A DNA stretch of 64,000 nt, taken from Sphingomonas sp. R647 (lineage in GTDB: Bacteria > Pseudomonadota > Alphaproteobacteria > Sphingomonadales > Sphingomonadaceae). The stretch's first letter is position 1. Each line of letters begins with the position of its first letter. The notes under the pieces were generated by a model. That model saw nothing but the letters and a program-made list of their open reading frames with translations. It had not been told where the DNA came from and did no database searches. Positions 17,412-26,419 of the stretch are shown piece by piece. The position numbers were made by a program, and so were the translations under genes. The stretch spans positions 61,340-125,339 of the forward strand of contig NZ_JAIQXT010000009.1 of assembly GCF_020177055.1 (NCBI RefSeq). Direction: 5' to 3'.

Positions 17412-18781
17412 ACGCGATGGATCCGCATATTCCGATCGCGATCGGCCGGGTCGGTCGCGACGGGCGGCTGCTCGATGCCGAGCCGCGCCTGTCCGACCTC
17501 AACGCCCGCGCCGGCGGCAAGCAGGGCGAGCCGCTGGCGGTCCCTCAGATCGCGTCGATCGCGCGGCTGGCGCTGCGGCTGGGCATCGCGATTTCGCGCA
17601 ACATCGTCGCGGCGGATGGCGAGGATGATATCGACCTGTGGGTCCGCGCCGAGCCCGATAGTGATGGCGTGCGGCTGGAGGTCAGCGGATGGCGTCCGCG
17701 CGCGGCGTGGCGCGCGGCGGAGGATGAAGGGCGCGAGGATGATTTCCTGCGCTCCGATGCCGATTGGGTGTGGGAATGCGATTCGGCGATGCGGTTGACG
17801 CACCTCTCACTCGAGGCGGGCGCGCGTTACGGGTTCGATGCGGGCAAGATGCTGGGCCAGCCGCTCACGCTGTTGTTCGCGCTGGAGGCGGATGATGAGG
17901 GCGCGTTGCCGATCCTGACCGCTGCGGCGGAACAGGGGCGGTTCGAGGGACAGGTTGCGGAATTGCGCGGCACCGGTCGCCGCGTGCGGCTGTCGGCGAG
18001 CCCGCGCGTCGATGCGCAGACGCGCTTCGCTGGCTTTACTGGCGCGGCCGAGATGATCGATCCGGCGGAGGATGCGCCAACGCATCCGCCCGCAGCGCCG
18101 GCGGTGTTCACCAGCGAGTTCGGCCAGCGGCTCGACCGCGCGCTGCGCAAGCCGTTGAGCCGGATCATCGCCAATGCCGATAGCATCAGCGCGCAGCTGG
18201 ATGGACCGCTGCGCGCCGATTATGCCGATTATGCTGGCGACATCGCCAATGCCGGGCGGCATCTGCTGTCGCTGGTCGATGACCTCGCCGATCTGACTGC
18301 GGTCGAGGGCGATGATTTCGAGGTTGAGGCCGAGCCGATCGACCTCGCCGATATCGCGCGCCGCGCCGCCGGACTGCTCGCGGTGCGCGCGAGCGAGGCG
18401 GATGTGCGGATCGACAAGCCCAAGGCGGACGAGCGCCTGCCCGCGACCGGCGAATTCCGCCGCGTGCTGCAGATCATGGTCAATCTGATCGGCAATGCGG
18501 TGCGCTATTCGCCGCCGGGCGGATCGGTGTGGGTGCGGCTGGAGCGCGAGGGCGCATTGGGCTGCGTCATCATCGCCGATCAGGGCAAGGGGATTGCGGC
18601 GGAGGATCATGGCCGCATCTTCGAGAAATTCGGACGGGTCGATCCGAGCGAGCCGGGCGGCAGCGGCCTTGGCCTGTACATCGCGCGGCGGCTTGCACGC
18701 GCGATGGGCGGTGATATCACCGTCGACAGCGCGCCGGGACAGGGTGCGCGCTTCGTCCTGACCCTTCCTGCCCGCGAGTAG
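17408..18781 (+). CDS. Sensor kinase-like protein lacking the phosphoacceptor His
   Basis: The 457-residue protein has a PAS-like region (about 115-215, WVWECDSAMRLTHLS...) and a histidine-kinase core. In the dimerisation helix the usual SHELRTPL reads DRALRKPL, so the phosphoacceptor His is Arg244. The ATP-binding domain looks intact: N box NLIGNAVRYSPPGG, G1 box DQGKGI, F box IFEKFGR and G2 box GGSGLGLYIARRLA. No membrane segment is seen, so it is probably cytoplasmic. The likely meanings are a pseudokinase scaffold, a phosphatase-only regulator, or an allosteric partner, as known for the His-less kinase DivL. It overlaps the DUF2336 gene by four bases; the S41 protease gene starts five bases after its stop. 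Confidence 0.85.
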   Translation: MNAMDPHIPIAIGRVGRDGRLLDAEPRLSDLNARAGGKQGEPLAVPQIASIARLALRLGIAISRNIVAADGEDDIDLWVRAEPDSDGVRLEVSGWRPRAAWRAAEDEGREDDFLRSDADWVWECDSAMRLTHLSLEAGARYGFDAGKMLGQPLTLLFALEADDEGALPILTAAAEQGRFEGQVAELRGTGRRVRLSASPRVDAQTRFAGFTGAAEMIDPAEDAPTHPPAAPAVFTSEFGQRLDRALRKPLSRIIANADSISAQLDGPLRADYADYAGDIANAGRHLLSLVDDLADLTAVEGDDFEVEAEPIDLADIARRAAGLLAVRASEADVRIDKPKADERLPATGEFRRVLQIMVNLIGNAVRYSPPGGSVWVRLEREGALGCVIIADQGKGIAAEDHGRIFEKFGRVDPSEPGGSGLGLYIARRLARAMGGDITVDSAPGQGARFVLTLPARE

Positions 18782-18786
18782 TCCGC

Positions 18787-20001
18787 ATGATCACCCGCCG
18801 CGCGACGATGGCTGGCCTTACCGCCGGCCTGACGCTCCCTGCCTTCGCCAAAGAGCCGATGCGCGACATTGCGATGGCGCAGGACTTCGACGAGATGTGG
18901 GAGACGCTGCGGGACCGCTACTGCTTCTTCGGCGAGAAGGCGACCGATTGGGCGGCGGTGCGGCGCGTCTATCGCCCGCTGGCGCTGGCCGCGCCGGACT
19001 GGGATGCGTTCGCGCTGGTGCTGCGCGGGGCGCTGGGTGAGCTGTACGATGCGCACACCAATGTGCGGACCGCGCCAGACGGCACGCCGCGCATGCCGCC
19101 GTTCGACCTGATCGTGGAGCGCGCGTCCGATGGGCTGCGCGTGACGGCGGTGCAGGAGGAGTCGGCGGCGGCAAAGGCGGGCATCGCGATCGGCGATGTG
19201 GTGAGTGCGGTGAACGGCCTGCCGGTTGAGGCGGCGATCCAGGCGGCCGCGCTGCGCTGTCAGCGGCGCGCCGACCCGGAAGCCGACGCGTTCGTAATCA
19301 ACACCGTGGTCGCTGGCGGGCGCGGGATGCCGCGCACGATCCAGCTGCGCGCGCCGGGCGGCTCGCGCGAGGTTGCACTGCCGCTCAACCAGCGTGGCCC
19401 TGTGCCGGATGTCAGCCACCGGCGGCTCGATGGCGGCATCGGCCTGATCGCGATCCGCAGCTTCTCCGACGACGCGGCGATTGCAGCGTTCGATGCGGGA
19501 CTGGCCGAGTTTCGCGACGCCCCCGCGCTGATCATCGATGTGCGCAACAATGGCGGCGGCGACACCGCAGTCGCCCGCCCGATCATGGGGCGCTTCATTA
19601 GCGAAACCCGCCCCTATGCGCGGATGCGCCGCCGGGCGGGGGCGGGGCTGGGACCGGCCTGGACCGAAGTCGTCGCGCCACGTGGCCCGTTCACCTATGA
19701 TCGGCCCGTCGTCGTGCTGTGCCACCATTGGAGCGCGAGCATGGCCGAAGGGTTCCCGATGGGGATGCGCGGGATCGGGCGCGCGCGGATCGTCGGCACG
19801 CGCATGATGCGGCTGGGCGCGGCGGTATTCCCGCTGCGCCTCGACCGCAGCGGGTTGGAGCTGCAATATTCGGCTGAGCCGGTTTATGACGTGCAGGACC
19901 GCCCGCGCTGGTTGCTCGAACCCGACGTGCTGGTGCCGGATGGCGCGGACATCCTCGCCGCCGGCCTCGCCGAGGCGCGGCGGATGATTGTCGCGGGCTG
20001 A
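18787..20001 (+). CDS. S41 family peptidase, exported
   Basis: The 404-residue protein is a C-terminal-processing/tricorn-type serine peptidase. It has a Tat-like or Sec signal (MITRRATMAGLTAGLTLPAFA), a helical N-domain (about 30-105), a PDZ domain (about 115-190, AAAKAGIAIGDVVSAVNG) and the S41 catalytic domain with DVRNNGGGDTAVA and the nucleophile Ser318 in SASMAEG. It probably acts in the periplasm. The start ATG 18787 is five bases after the kinase-like gene, so it may be in the DUF2336-kinase operon. The substrate is unknown. Confidence 0.88.
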   Translation: MITRRATMAGLTAGLTLPAFAKEPMRDIAMAQDFDEMWETLRDRYCFFGEKATDWAAVRRVYRPLALAAPDWDAFALVLRGALGELYDAHTNVRTAPDGTPRMPPFDLIVERASDGLRVTAVQEESAAAKAGIAIGDVVSAVNGLPVEAAIQAAALRCQRRADPEADAFVINTVVAGGRGMPRTIQLRAPGGSREVALPLNQRGPVPDVSHRRLDGGIGLIAIRSFSDDAAIAAFDAGLAEFRDAPALIIDVRNNGGGDTAVARPIMGRFISETRPYARMRRRAGAGLGPAWTEVVAPRGPFTYDRPVVVLCHHWSASMAEGFPMGMRGIGRARIVGTRMMRLGAAVFPLRLDRSGLELQYSAEPVYDVQDRPRWLLEPDVLVPDGADILAAGLAEARRMIVAG

Positions 20002-20006
20002 ACGCT

Positions 20007-20198
20007 TCAGCGGCGACGCAATGCCGCGATCAGGATCGCGCCCACTCCGGCGAGAAGCGCACCGCGCAACGCCCATTGTCGGTCGGCGACCATAAAGCTC
20101 TGCGGCGGCCAGTTGAGCAGGTCGAGCCCTTGCGCGACCCAGAGCAGGCCAATCAGAATCGCGAGAACGCCGGCGAAAACGAGGATCGTGTGGCGCAT
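20007..20198 (-). CDS. Small two-helix membrane protein
   Basis: This 63-residue protein has two hydrophobic segments (TILVFAGVLAILIGLLWVAQ and ALLAGVGAILIAAL) and a C-terminal Arg tail, fitting a small inner-membrane protein. ATG 20198 is chosen because GGAG lies 7 bases upstream; the frame continues 11 codons further back without such a site. It is convergent with the S41 protease gene and lies past the gltA terminator. The function is not recognised. Confidence 0.72.
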   Translation of the reverse strand: MRHTILVFAGVLAILIGLLWVAQGLDLLNWPPQSFMVADRQWALRGALLAGVGAILIAALRRR

Positions 20199-20229
20199 TG
20201 GAGTCTCCGGTCGTTTCGACCACTCAAAC

Positions 20230-20261
20230 AAAAAGGGGACCGCCGCGTTGCGACGATCCCC
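20230..20261 (-). terminator. Rho-independent terminator of gltA
   Basis: Reading the minus strand, the sequence past the gltA stop forms a 12-bp stem (GGGGATCGTCGC with GCGGCGGTCCCC, two G-U pairs) with a 3-base loop, followed by TTTTT. This is one of the best intrinsic terminators in the window. Confidence 0.85.
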
Positions 20262-20286
20262 GTTTCAATTTCACCGTGCGCGTGGC

Positions 20287-21561
20287 TCAGCGCTGGCTGA
20301 CCGGCACGTAATCGCGCTGGGTCGGGCCGGTGTAGAGCTGGCGCGGGCGGCCGATCTTCTGGTCCGGATCGCTGATCATTTCGTTCCACTGCGCGACCCA
20401 GCCGACGGTGCGGGCGAGGGCGAAGAGGACGGTGAACATCGTGGTCGGGAAGCCGATCGCGGACAGGATCACGCCCGAGTAGAAATCGACGTTCGGGTAG
20501 AGCTTCTTGTCGATGAAATACTGGTCGCTGAGCGCGATCCGCTCCAGCTCGCGCGCGGTGTCGAGCACCGGATCGCTGATGCCGAGCTTGTCGAGCACTT
20601 CGGTCGCCGCCTTCGACAGCACCTTCGCGCGCGGGTCGAAATTCTTGTACACGCGGTGACCGAAGCCCATCAGGCGGAACGGATCGTCCTTGTTCTTGGC
20701 GCGGGCGATATATTCCGGGATGCGGTCGGGATGGCCGATCTCACGCAGCATGTTGAGCGCGGCTTCGTTGGCGCCGCCATGCGCCGGACCCCACAGGCAG
20801 GCGATGCCCGCCGCGATGCACGCGAACGGATTGGCGCCCGACGAGCCGGCGAGACGGACGGTCGAGGTCGACGCGTTCTGCTCGTGGTCGGCGTGGAGGA
20901 TGAAGATCTTGTCCATCGCCGATTCGATGATCGGATCGACGACATACTCTTCCGCCGGAACGCCGAACGTCATGCGCAGGAAATTGCCGGTGTAGGACAG
21001 CGAATTGTCCGGATACAGGAACGGCTGACCCACGCTGTACTTGTACGCCATCGCCGCGATCGTCGGCATCTTGGCGATCAGCCGGTGGCTGGCGATCATC
21101 CGCTGGGTCGGATCGGTGATGTCGGTCGAGTCGTGGTAGAAGGCCGACAGCGCGCCGACCACGCCGCACATGATCGCCATCGGGTGTGCGTCGCGACGGA
21201 AGCCGCGATAGAAGGTCGCGAGCTGTTCGTGCAGCATCGTGTGGCGGCTGATCGTGTGGGTGAACTTGCCCAGCTCGTCGCCGTTCGGCAACTCGCCGTT
21301 CAGCAGCAGATAGGCGACCTCCATGAAGCTCGACTGTTCGGCAAGCTGGTCGATCGGATAGCCGCGATGCAGCAGCACGCCGGCGTCACCGTCGATATAG
21401 GTGAGGCCACTCTCGCACGATGCGGTCGAGGTGAAGCCCGGATCATAGGTGAACATGCCCGATTGGGCATAGAATTTGCGGATATCGACGACCTCGGGGC
21501 CGACGCTGCCCTGTCGCACAGGATAGCCCTTGTCGCCCAGATTGAGGGTGGAGTCGGTCAT
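20287..21561 (-). CDS. gltA: Citrate synthase
   Basis: This enzyme condenses acetyl-CoA and oxaloacetate at the entry of the TCA cycle. The 424-residue length fits the hexameric Gram-negative type. Active-site segments are visible: GPAHGGANEA, MGFGHRVYKNFDPRA and DFYSG. ATG 21561 (MTDSTLNLG) has AAGGAA about 8 bases upstream; an earlier in-frame start would overlap the gltX end. A strong intrinsic terminator follows. gltX ends 29 bases upstream on the same strand, so the two are probably co-transcribed. Confidence 0.97.
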   Translation of the reverse strand: MTDSTLNLGDKGYPVRQGSVGPEVVDIRKFYAQSGMFTYDPGFTSTASCESGLTYIDGDAGVLLHRGYPIDQLAEQSSFMEVAYLLLNGELPNGDELGKFTHTISRHTMLHEQLATFYRGFRRDAHPMAIMCGVVGALSAFYHDSTDITDPTQRMIASHRLIAKMPTIAAMAYKYSVGQPFLYPDNSLSYTGNFLRMTFGVPAEEYVVDPIIESAMDKIFILHADHEQNASTSTVRLAGSSGANPFACIAAGIACLWGPAHGGANEAALNMLREIGHPDRIPEYIARAKNKDDPFRLMGFGHRVYKNFDPRAKVLSKAATEVLDKLGISDPVLDTARELERIALSDQYFIDKKLYPNVDFYSGVILSAIGFPTTMFTVLFALARTVGWVAQWNEMISDPDQKIGRPRQLYTGPTQRDYVPVSQR

Positions 21562-21590
21562 CGTAACTTCCTTTCCTTCAGCCGTCCGTT

Positions 21591-23018
21591 TCATGCGCCC
21601 GGGGAGGCCGTCATCTGATCCGCAATCCGGCCGAGGCTTTCGTCGCGCCCCAGCAGGAAGAGCACGTCGTAAATCCCCGGCGAGGTGCGCTTTCCGGTGA
21701 GCGCCGCGCGCAGCGGCTGTGCCACCGCGCCCAGTTTGACGCCCGCCGACTCCGCAACTTCGCGTACCGCGGTTTCGAGTGCTTCCGTATTCCAGTCCGC
21801 GACCGCGTCAAGCGCGCTGTGCACTTGCGAAATAAGTTCGCGTGCCTGACCTTCAAGCAGCGGGGCCGCATCCGCGTCGATTTGCAGCGGCCGGGTGGCG
21901 AACAGGAAGGCGGCACCGGCCGCAATTTCGATCAGGCTGGCGGCGCGTGGCTTCAGCGCGTGCATGCTGCGTTGCAGAAGATTGAGCTGCTCGGGCGTGG
22001 GGACGAACGGCAGGAAAGGCGCGGCCAGCTGCGCCAGCCGGGCATCGTCCGCCGCGCGGATATAATGGCCGTTGATGTTATCGAGCTTCTTGAGGTCGAA
22101 GCGCGACGGGCTCTTGCCCACGCCCTCCAGCCCGAACCATGCGATCGCCTGTTCGCGGCTGATGAACTCGTCATCGCCATGGCCCCAGCCGAGGCGGAGC
22201 AGGTGGTTGAACAGCGCTTCGGGCAGCACGCCCAGGTCGTCACGGTAATCATTAACACCAAGCGCGCCGTGCCGCTTGGACAGCTTCGCCCCGTCCGCGC
22301 CGTGGATCAGCGGGATGTGCGCGTAGATCGGCTCGGGCCAGCTCATCGCGCGCAGGATCGTGAGCTGGCGGAAGGCGTTGTTGAGGTGGTCGTCGCCGCG
22401 GATCACATGGGTCACGCCCATGTCGTGATCATCGACCACCACCGCGAGCATATAGGTCGGCGTGCCGTCCGAGCGCAGCAGGACCATGTCGTCCAGCTCG
22501 GCATTCTGCACCGTCACCTCGCCCTGCACCAGATCGCGGATCGTCGTCGCGCCCTCGCGCTCCGCACGGATGCGGACGACGTGCGGCTGGTCGAGCGGGC
22601 CGTCGGTGCGGTCGCGCCATGGGCTGCGGATGCGATAGGGGGTCTTGGCTGCCTGTGCCGCCTCACGCTGCGCGGCGATCTCCTCCTGCGTCATCCAGCA
22701 GCGATAGGCGTGGCCGCTCTCCAGCATCGCGTGCGCGACTTCAGCGTGGCGATCGGCGCGGGCGAACTGATAGACTTCCTCGCCATCCCAATCGAGGCCG
22801 AGCCAGCGCATTCCGTCGAGAATCGCGGCGATGGCCGGATCGGTCGAGCGGGCGCGATCGGTATCCTCGATGCGCAGCAGGAACTTGCCGCCGTGATGGC
22901 GCGCGAACAGCCAGTTGAACAGCGCGGTGCGTGCGCCGCCGATGTGCAGGAAGCCGGTCGGCGAGGGCGCAAAGCGCGTGACGATGTTCGTGCCCGAAGG
23001 CTCAACTACTGCGCTCAA
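21591..23018 (-). CDS. gltX: Glutamyl-tRNA synthetase
   Basis: This class I synthetase charges tRNA-Glu. It shows the HIGH motif as PSPTGFLHIGG at the N-terminus, RIEDTDRARS, and the KMSKS motif as AKLSKRHG, with the helical anticodon-binding domain in the C-terminal third. The length of about 475 residues is normal. The start is uncertain: TTG 23018 has GGAG nine bases upstream and gives a short leader before NIVTRFAPSPTG, while a GTG at 23075 would extend it by 19 unconserved residues. It is divergent from the comEC gene and lies upstream of gltA. Confidence 0.94.
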   Translation of the reverse strand: MSAVVEPSGTNIVTRFAPSPTGFLHIGGARTALFNWLFARHHGGKFLLRIEDTDRARSTDPAIAAILDGMRWLGLDWDGEEVYQFARADRHAEVAHAMLESGHAYRCWMTQEEIAAQREAAQAAKTPYRIRSPWRDRTDGPLDQPHVVRIRAEREGATTIRDLVQGEVTVQNAELDDMVLLRSDGTPTYMLAVVVDDHDMGVTHVIRGDDHLNNAFRQLTILRAMSWPEPIYAHIPLIHGADGAKLSKRHGALGVNDYRDDLGVLPEALFNHLLRLGWGHGDDEFISREQAIAWFGLEGVGKSPSRFDLKKLDNINGHYIRAADDARLAQLAAPFLPFVPTPEQLNLLQRSMHALKPRAASLIEIAAGAAFLFATRPLQIDADAAPLLEGQARELISQVHSALDAVADWNTEALETAVREVAESAGVKLGAVAQPLRAALTGKRTSPGIYDVLFLLGRDESLGRIADQMTASPGA

Positions 23019-23163
23019 CCGCGCGATCTCCAGCTTGCAAAGGGTGGCCGGGATGGCCGGCTGCGCCCCTAGCACGCGGTTTCGCAGGCTTCAAACCGCA
23101 GTGATACGTAGGGTATTGGAGTGGGTTGCGTAGGGACTATGGCTGGCCCAAGCTGTGGCCCCG

Positions 23164-25299
23164 ATGGGGACCGACGCCGCGCGCGCATGGGGGCCGATGC
23201 GGGTCCCGCACCTGGCATGGCCGGGCGGCGTCGGCGCGCGGGTCGAGCGCTGGCTGGAGGCCGAGCGCGGGCAGTTGTTCCTGTGGGTTCCGGTGATGAT
23301 CGGCGGTGGCATCGCGGCGTGGTTTGCGCTGCCCGATGCGGCGCGGTGGGGCGCGGTGATCCTGATCGGGTTGGCGGTCGCGGCGGCGGCGCTGGCGGTG
23401 GGGCGTAGCGGGCGCGCGGCGCGGGCGTTGGTGTGGGCGGGGCTGCTGGTCGCGCTGGGCTGTGCGCTGGTGTGGTGGCGAGCGGAGCGGGTTGCCGCGC
23501 CGGTGCTGGCGCGTCCGGCGGTGGTGCAGGTGACGGGGACGGTCGCGCGGATCGAGCCGATGCCGGCGCGGGAACTGGTGCGGCTGCGTATTGCCACCGA
23601 TGCCGGGATTGGCTTGCCCGCGCTGGTGCGGGTCAATCTGGCGGTGAAAGATATGCCCAACGGGCTGACGCCGGGCGCGCGGGTGCGGGTACGGGCGCGG
23701 CTGATGCCACCAGCGCCGCCGGCGGTGCCGGGGGCGTATGATTTTGAGCGAGTCGCATGGTTCGACGGGCTGGGCGCGACGGGGCGCGGGTTTGCACCGG
23801 TCGAGGTGCTGGCACCGGGGCGGCCCGATAGCGGGCTGCGCGCGCGGCTGACCGCGCATGTTCAGTCGCGGGTTGAGGGCAGCGCGGGCGGGATTGCCGC
23901 GGCGTTGGTCACCGGTGATCGCGGGGCGATTTCCGAGGAGGATGCCGAGGCGCTGCGGCGATCGGGGCTGGCGCATCTGTTGTCGGTCAGCGGGCTGCAT
24001 GTGACGGCGGTGGTCGGGGCGACGATGCTGCTGGTGTTGCGGCTGCTCGCGCTCAGCCCGACGCTGGCGCTGCGCTGGCCGTTGCCGGTGATCGCGGCGG
24101 GCGTCGCGGGGGTGACGGCGGTGGGCTATACCTTGCTGACCGGGGCGGAGGTGCCGACGGTGCGGTCGTGTATCGCGGCGCTGATGGTGCTGGCGGCGAT
24201 GATGCTGGGGCGACAGGCGATCACGCTGCGCCTCGTCGCGTTCGGCGCGCTGGTGGTGCTGTTGCTGTGGCCCGAGGCGCTGGTCGGGCCGAGCTTTCAG
24301 ATGAGCTTTGCCGCGGTCACCGCGATTGTCGCGCTGTATGAAAATCAGCGCGTGCGCGGCTGGTTCGAGCGGCGCGAGGAGGGCTGGGGTCGGCGGCTGG
24401 CGCGCGGGATTGCTTCGCTGTTGCTGACCGGGTTGGTGGTCGAAATCGCGCTGACGCCGATCGCGCTCTACCATTTCCACAAGTCCGGCATTTACGGCTC
24501 GCTCGCCAACATCGTGGCGATTCCGCTCACCACCTTTGTCGTGATGCCGTTCGAGGCGGCGGGGCTGTTTCTGGACGTGGTGGGGCTGGGCGCGCCGTTC
24601 TGGTGGGTGGCGGAGCGGGGGCTGCACCTGTTGTTGTGGATCGCACATAGCGCCGCGAACGCGCCCGGGGCGCTGGCGATGCTGCCGGCGATGCCGGGGG
24701 GTGCCTATGCACTGATGGTCGCAGGCGGCGTGTGGATCGCGTTGTGGCGGACGCGGGTGCGGCTGGCCGGAGTGGTGCCGGTGGTGGCAGGCGCGATCTG
24801 GGCGTTGGCGACGCCGATGCCGGACCTGCTGGTCACCGGCGACGGGCGGCATCTGGCGCTGCGGATGCCCGGCGGCGAGCTGGCACTGCTGCGCGACCGG
24901 GCGGGCGACTATGTCCGCGACACGCTGGCCGAGAATGGCGGGGTGGATGCCGAGCTCCCCGCGCTGGCCGAGCAGCGCGATGCGCGGTGCAGTGCGGATC
25001 TGTGCATGGTGACGGTGGAGCGGGGCGGGCGCGAATGGCGGATCGCCGCGACGCGCAGCGGCTACCGCGTGCCGTGGCTCGAGATGGTGGCGTTTTGTGC
25101 ATCGGCAGACATCATCGTCGCGGATCGCTGGCTGCCGCGTGGATGCGTGCCGAAATGGCTGAAGCTGGATCGGGCGAAGCTGGAGGAGACCGGCGGGGTT
25201 GCGATCACCTTTGGGGAGCAACCGACGGTGGTGGCGGTGCGGCGCGCGGGGGCGCGGCATCCGTGGCTGGAGGCAGAGACGGTGATGCCGCCGCGTTGA
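23164..25299 (+). CDS. comEC: ComEC/Rec2-family DNA uptake membrane protein
   Basis: ComEC forms the inner-membrane channel for single-stranded DNA uptake. The 711-residue protein has N-terminal hydrophobic segments, a DUF4131 beta-rich OB-like domain (about 110-200) and the Competence domain with the signature LLSVSGLHVTAVVG near residue 275, then multiple membrane helices. The usual C-terminal metallo-beta-lactamase domain lacks the HxHxDH metal-binding motif; only a degenerate beta-rich tail (about 560-711) remains, as in many alphaproteobacteria. ATG 23164 is used; GTG 23155 is an alternative. No other competence gene is nearby, so natural transformation is not implied. Confidence 0.9.
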   Translation: MGTDAARAWGPMRVPHLAWPGGVGARVERWLEAERGQLFLWVPVMIGGGIAAWFALPDAARWGAVILIGLAVAAAALAVGRSGRAARALVWAGLLVALGCALVWWRAERVAAPVLARPAVVQVTGTVARIEPMPARELVRLRIATDAGIGLPALVRVNLAVKDMPNGLTPGARVRVRARLMPPAPPAVPGAYDFERVAWFDGLGATGRGFAPVEVLAPGRPDSGLRARLTAHVQSRVEGSAGGIAAALVTGDRGAISEEDAEALRRSGLAHLLSVSGLHVTAVVGATMLLVLRLLALSPTLALRWPLPVIAAGVAGVTAVGYTLLTGAEVPTVRSCIAALMVLAAMMLGRQAITLRLVAFGALVVLLLWPEALVGPSFQMSFAAVTAIVALYENQRVRGWFERREEGWGRRLARGIASLLLTGLVVEIALTPIALYHFHKSGIYGSLANIVAIPLTTFVVMPFEAAGLFLDVVGLGAPFWWVAERGLHLLLWIAHSAANAPGALAMLPAMPGGAYALMVAGGVWIALWRTRVRLAGVVPVVAGAIWALATPMPDLLVTGDGRHLALRMPGGELALLRDRAGDYVRDTLAENGGVDAELPALAEQRDARCSADLCMVTVERGGREWRIAATRSGYRVPWLEMVAFCASADIIVADRWLPRGCVPKWLKLDRAKLEETGGVAITFGEQPTVVAVRRAGARHPWLEAETVMPPR

Positions 25300-25308
25300 G
25301 CGGGCGGG

Positions 25309-25686
25309 TCAACAGGGGCCGTGCCAGAACACGCCAGCGGCAGGCTCTGAATAACATTCCCGCGGCATCGGAAGGGCGGGCTCATCGTGCGGGATATGAT
25401 AGCCCCAGCCGCCGTCGAAATAGGATTTGGTGGTGATGTCCACGCCCCAGCCCTTAACCTGCACGTGTTCCGGGTGCAGGCCGGCAATCGTGGGGGGCCA
25501 GTCGCGCTTCGGCACTTCAACCCATTTGCCGGACGCTGTCACTGGATGCGTTCGTGTCAGCACGCGCGCCTCTGCCTTCATCGTCGCCAGCTTTGCGCGA
25601 TCGAAAATCGGGCCGTTCCAGACCTGCACGACGAGGATCGTCGACAGGAGGCATAGTGCACTCGCGATGATCAACCAGCGCTTCAT
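25309..25686 (-). CDS. Hypothetical exported or membrane-anchored protein
   Basis: This 125-residue protein begins with a clear signal or anchor segment (KRWLIIASALCLLSTILVVQVW) and then has a polar domain with many aromatic residues and two Cys near the C-terminus (PRECYSEP and WHGPC). No family is recognised. ATG 25686 is used. It is convergent with comEC, with only nine bases between the stops, and GC content is a little lower than in the surrounding genes. It probably resides in the periplasm or is held at the inner membrane. Confidence 0.65.
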   Translation of the reverse strand: MKRWLIIASALCLLSTILVVQVWNGPIFDRAKLATMKAEARVLTRTHPVTASGKWVEVPKRDWPPTIAGLHPEHVQVKGWGVDITTKSYFDGGWGYHIPHDEPALPMPRECYSEPAAGVFWHGPC

Positions 25687-25818
25687 TCCGCCAGATCAGC
25701 GCAATTTCCCCGGAGCGGCAAGGCCAACCGCTTCAAGCCTAGCCAACCAAGGCTTGCGCTGGGGGACACCGCTTCCCGCATTCGGTCGATAGGCCTCACG
25801 CTCCGCGCCTGCCTCCCG

Positions 25819-25846
25819 GTGGACCCCGGCACAAGGCCGGGGTGAC
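25819..25846. repeat. Single copy of the 28-base palindromic repeat
   Basis: One unit of the hairpin repeat (arms ACCCCGGC and GCCGGGGT) found as inverted pairs at 4815 and 7995. Here no partner copy is seen within 150 bases. Confidence 0.85.
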
Positions 25847-25893
25847 GAGTAAGGGGTGTCACCCGCGATCAGCCCACAGCAGCTGCGAGGCTG

Positions 25894-26304
25894 CTACGCC
25901 CCGCCTGGAAACCGCTCAAACTCAGGCAAGCCATGCGCATCCTTCATCCAGCCGATGCGGTCGGCGGTCTGGATGTGGGCGGCGGCGGGGACGGCGTCGG
26001 GGTTGTCGAGGGTCGATGCCTGGACGTCGACAAGGCCCGGCAGGTTGGTCGCGTTGCGGTAGAGCAGGCCGGTGCCGCAGGTTTCGCAGAACCAGCGGCG
26101 GCCGGTGTCTGACGAGGCGTATTCGCGTGGGGACCCCTGCGTCACCGTCACCGCGTCCTCAGGGTACATCGCCCAGCCGACCATCGGTGCGCCAGCGCAG
26201 CGGCGGCAATCGCTGCAGTGGCACAGCGCCTGACCGCCGTGCAGCGGTTCGCCGTCGATCTGATAACGTACCGCGCCGCAATGGCATCCGCCGGTCAGGG
26301 TCAT
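25894..26304 (-). CDS. GFA family zinc-binding protein
   Basis: This 136-residue protein belongs to the glutathione-dependent formaldehyde-activating enzyme (GFA/CENP-V) family. All the zinc-binding Cys clusters are present: GGCHCGAVRY, CHCSDCRRC and CETCGTGLLYR. Members in bacteria are mostly of unproven function. ATG 26304 (MTLTGGCHC) has AGGAGA eight bases upstream and is preferred over an earlier start. It lies downstream of lexA on the same strand but behind the lexA terminator, so it is probably a separate unit. Confidence 0.9.
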   Translation of the reverse strand: MTLTGGCHCGAVRYQIDGEPLHGGQALCHCSDCRRCAGAPMVGWAMYPEDAVTVTQGSPREYASSDTGRRWFCETCGTGLLYRNATNLPGLVDVQASTLDNPDAVPAAAHIQTADRIGWMKDAHGLPEFERFPGGA

Positions 26305-26330
26305 GCTGGCTCTCCTTGCGGCTCGCAATG

Positions 26331-26356
26331 CCCTTCGACAGGCTCAGGGCGAACGG
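26331..26356. repeat. Imperfect palindromic intergenic repeat
   Basis: The segment CCCTTCGACAGGCTCAGGG followed by CGAACGG is of a kind widely dispersed between genes in sphingomonads and other GC-rich proteobacteria. It has a core stem CCCT...AGGG. Only one copy is seen here. Confidence 0.5.
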
Positions 26357-26383
26357 GGAGAGTGTGCCGCAACTGCCCTCCCC

Positions 26384-26412
26384 AAACCCCTCCCATGAAT
26401 GGGAGGGGTTTT
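26384..26412 (-). terminator. Terminator downstream of lexA
   Basis: A perfect 13-bp stem (AAACCCCTCCCAT with ATGGGAGGGGTTT) with a 2-base loop lies just past the lexA stop. It has T residues on both strands, so it can act in either direction. Confidence 0.75.
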
Positions 26413-26419
26413 AAGTGTG

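Noticed and set aside
18607..20223. A 538-codon minus-strand frame
   Set aside because: Covers the S41 protease and kinase genes in antisense; composition is shadow-like.
23137..25260. A 707-codon minus-strand frame across comEC
   Set aside because: Arg/His/Gln/Pro-rich antisense frame; comEC is well supported.
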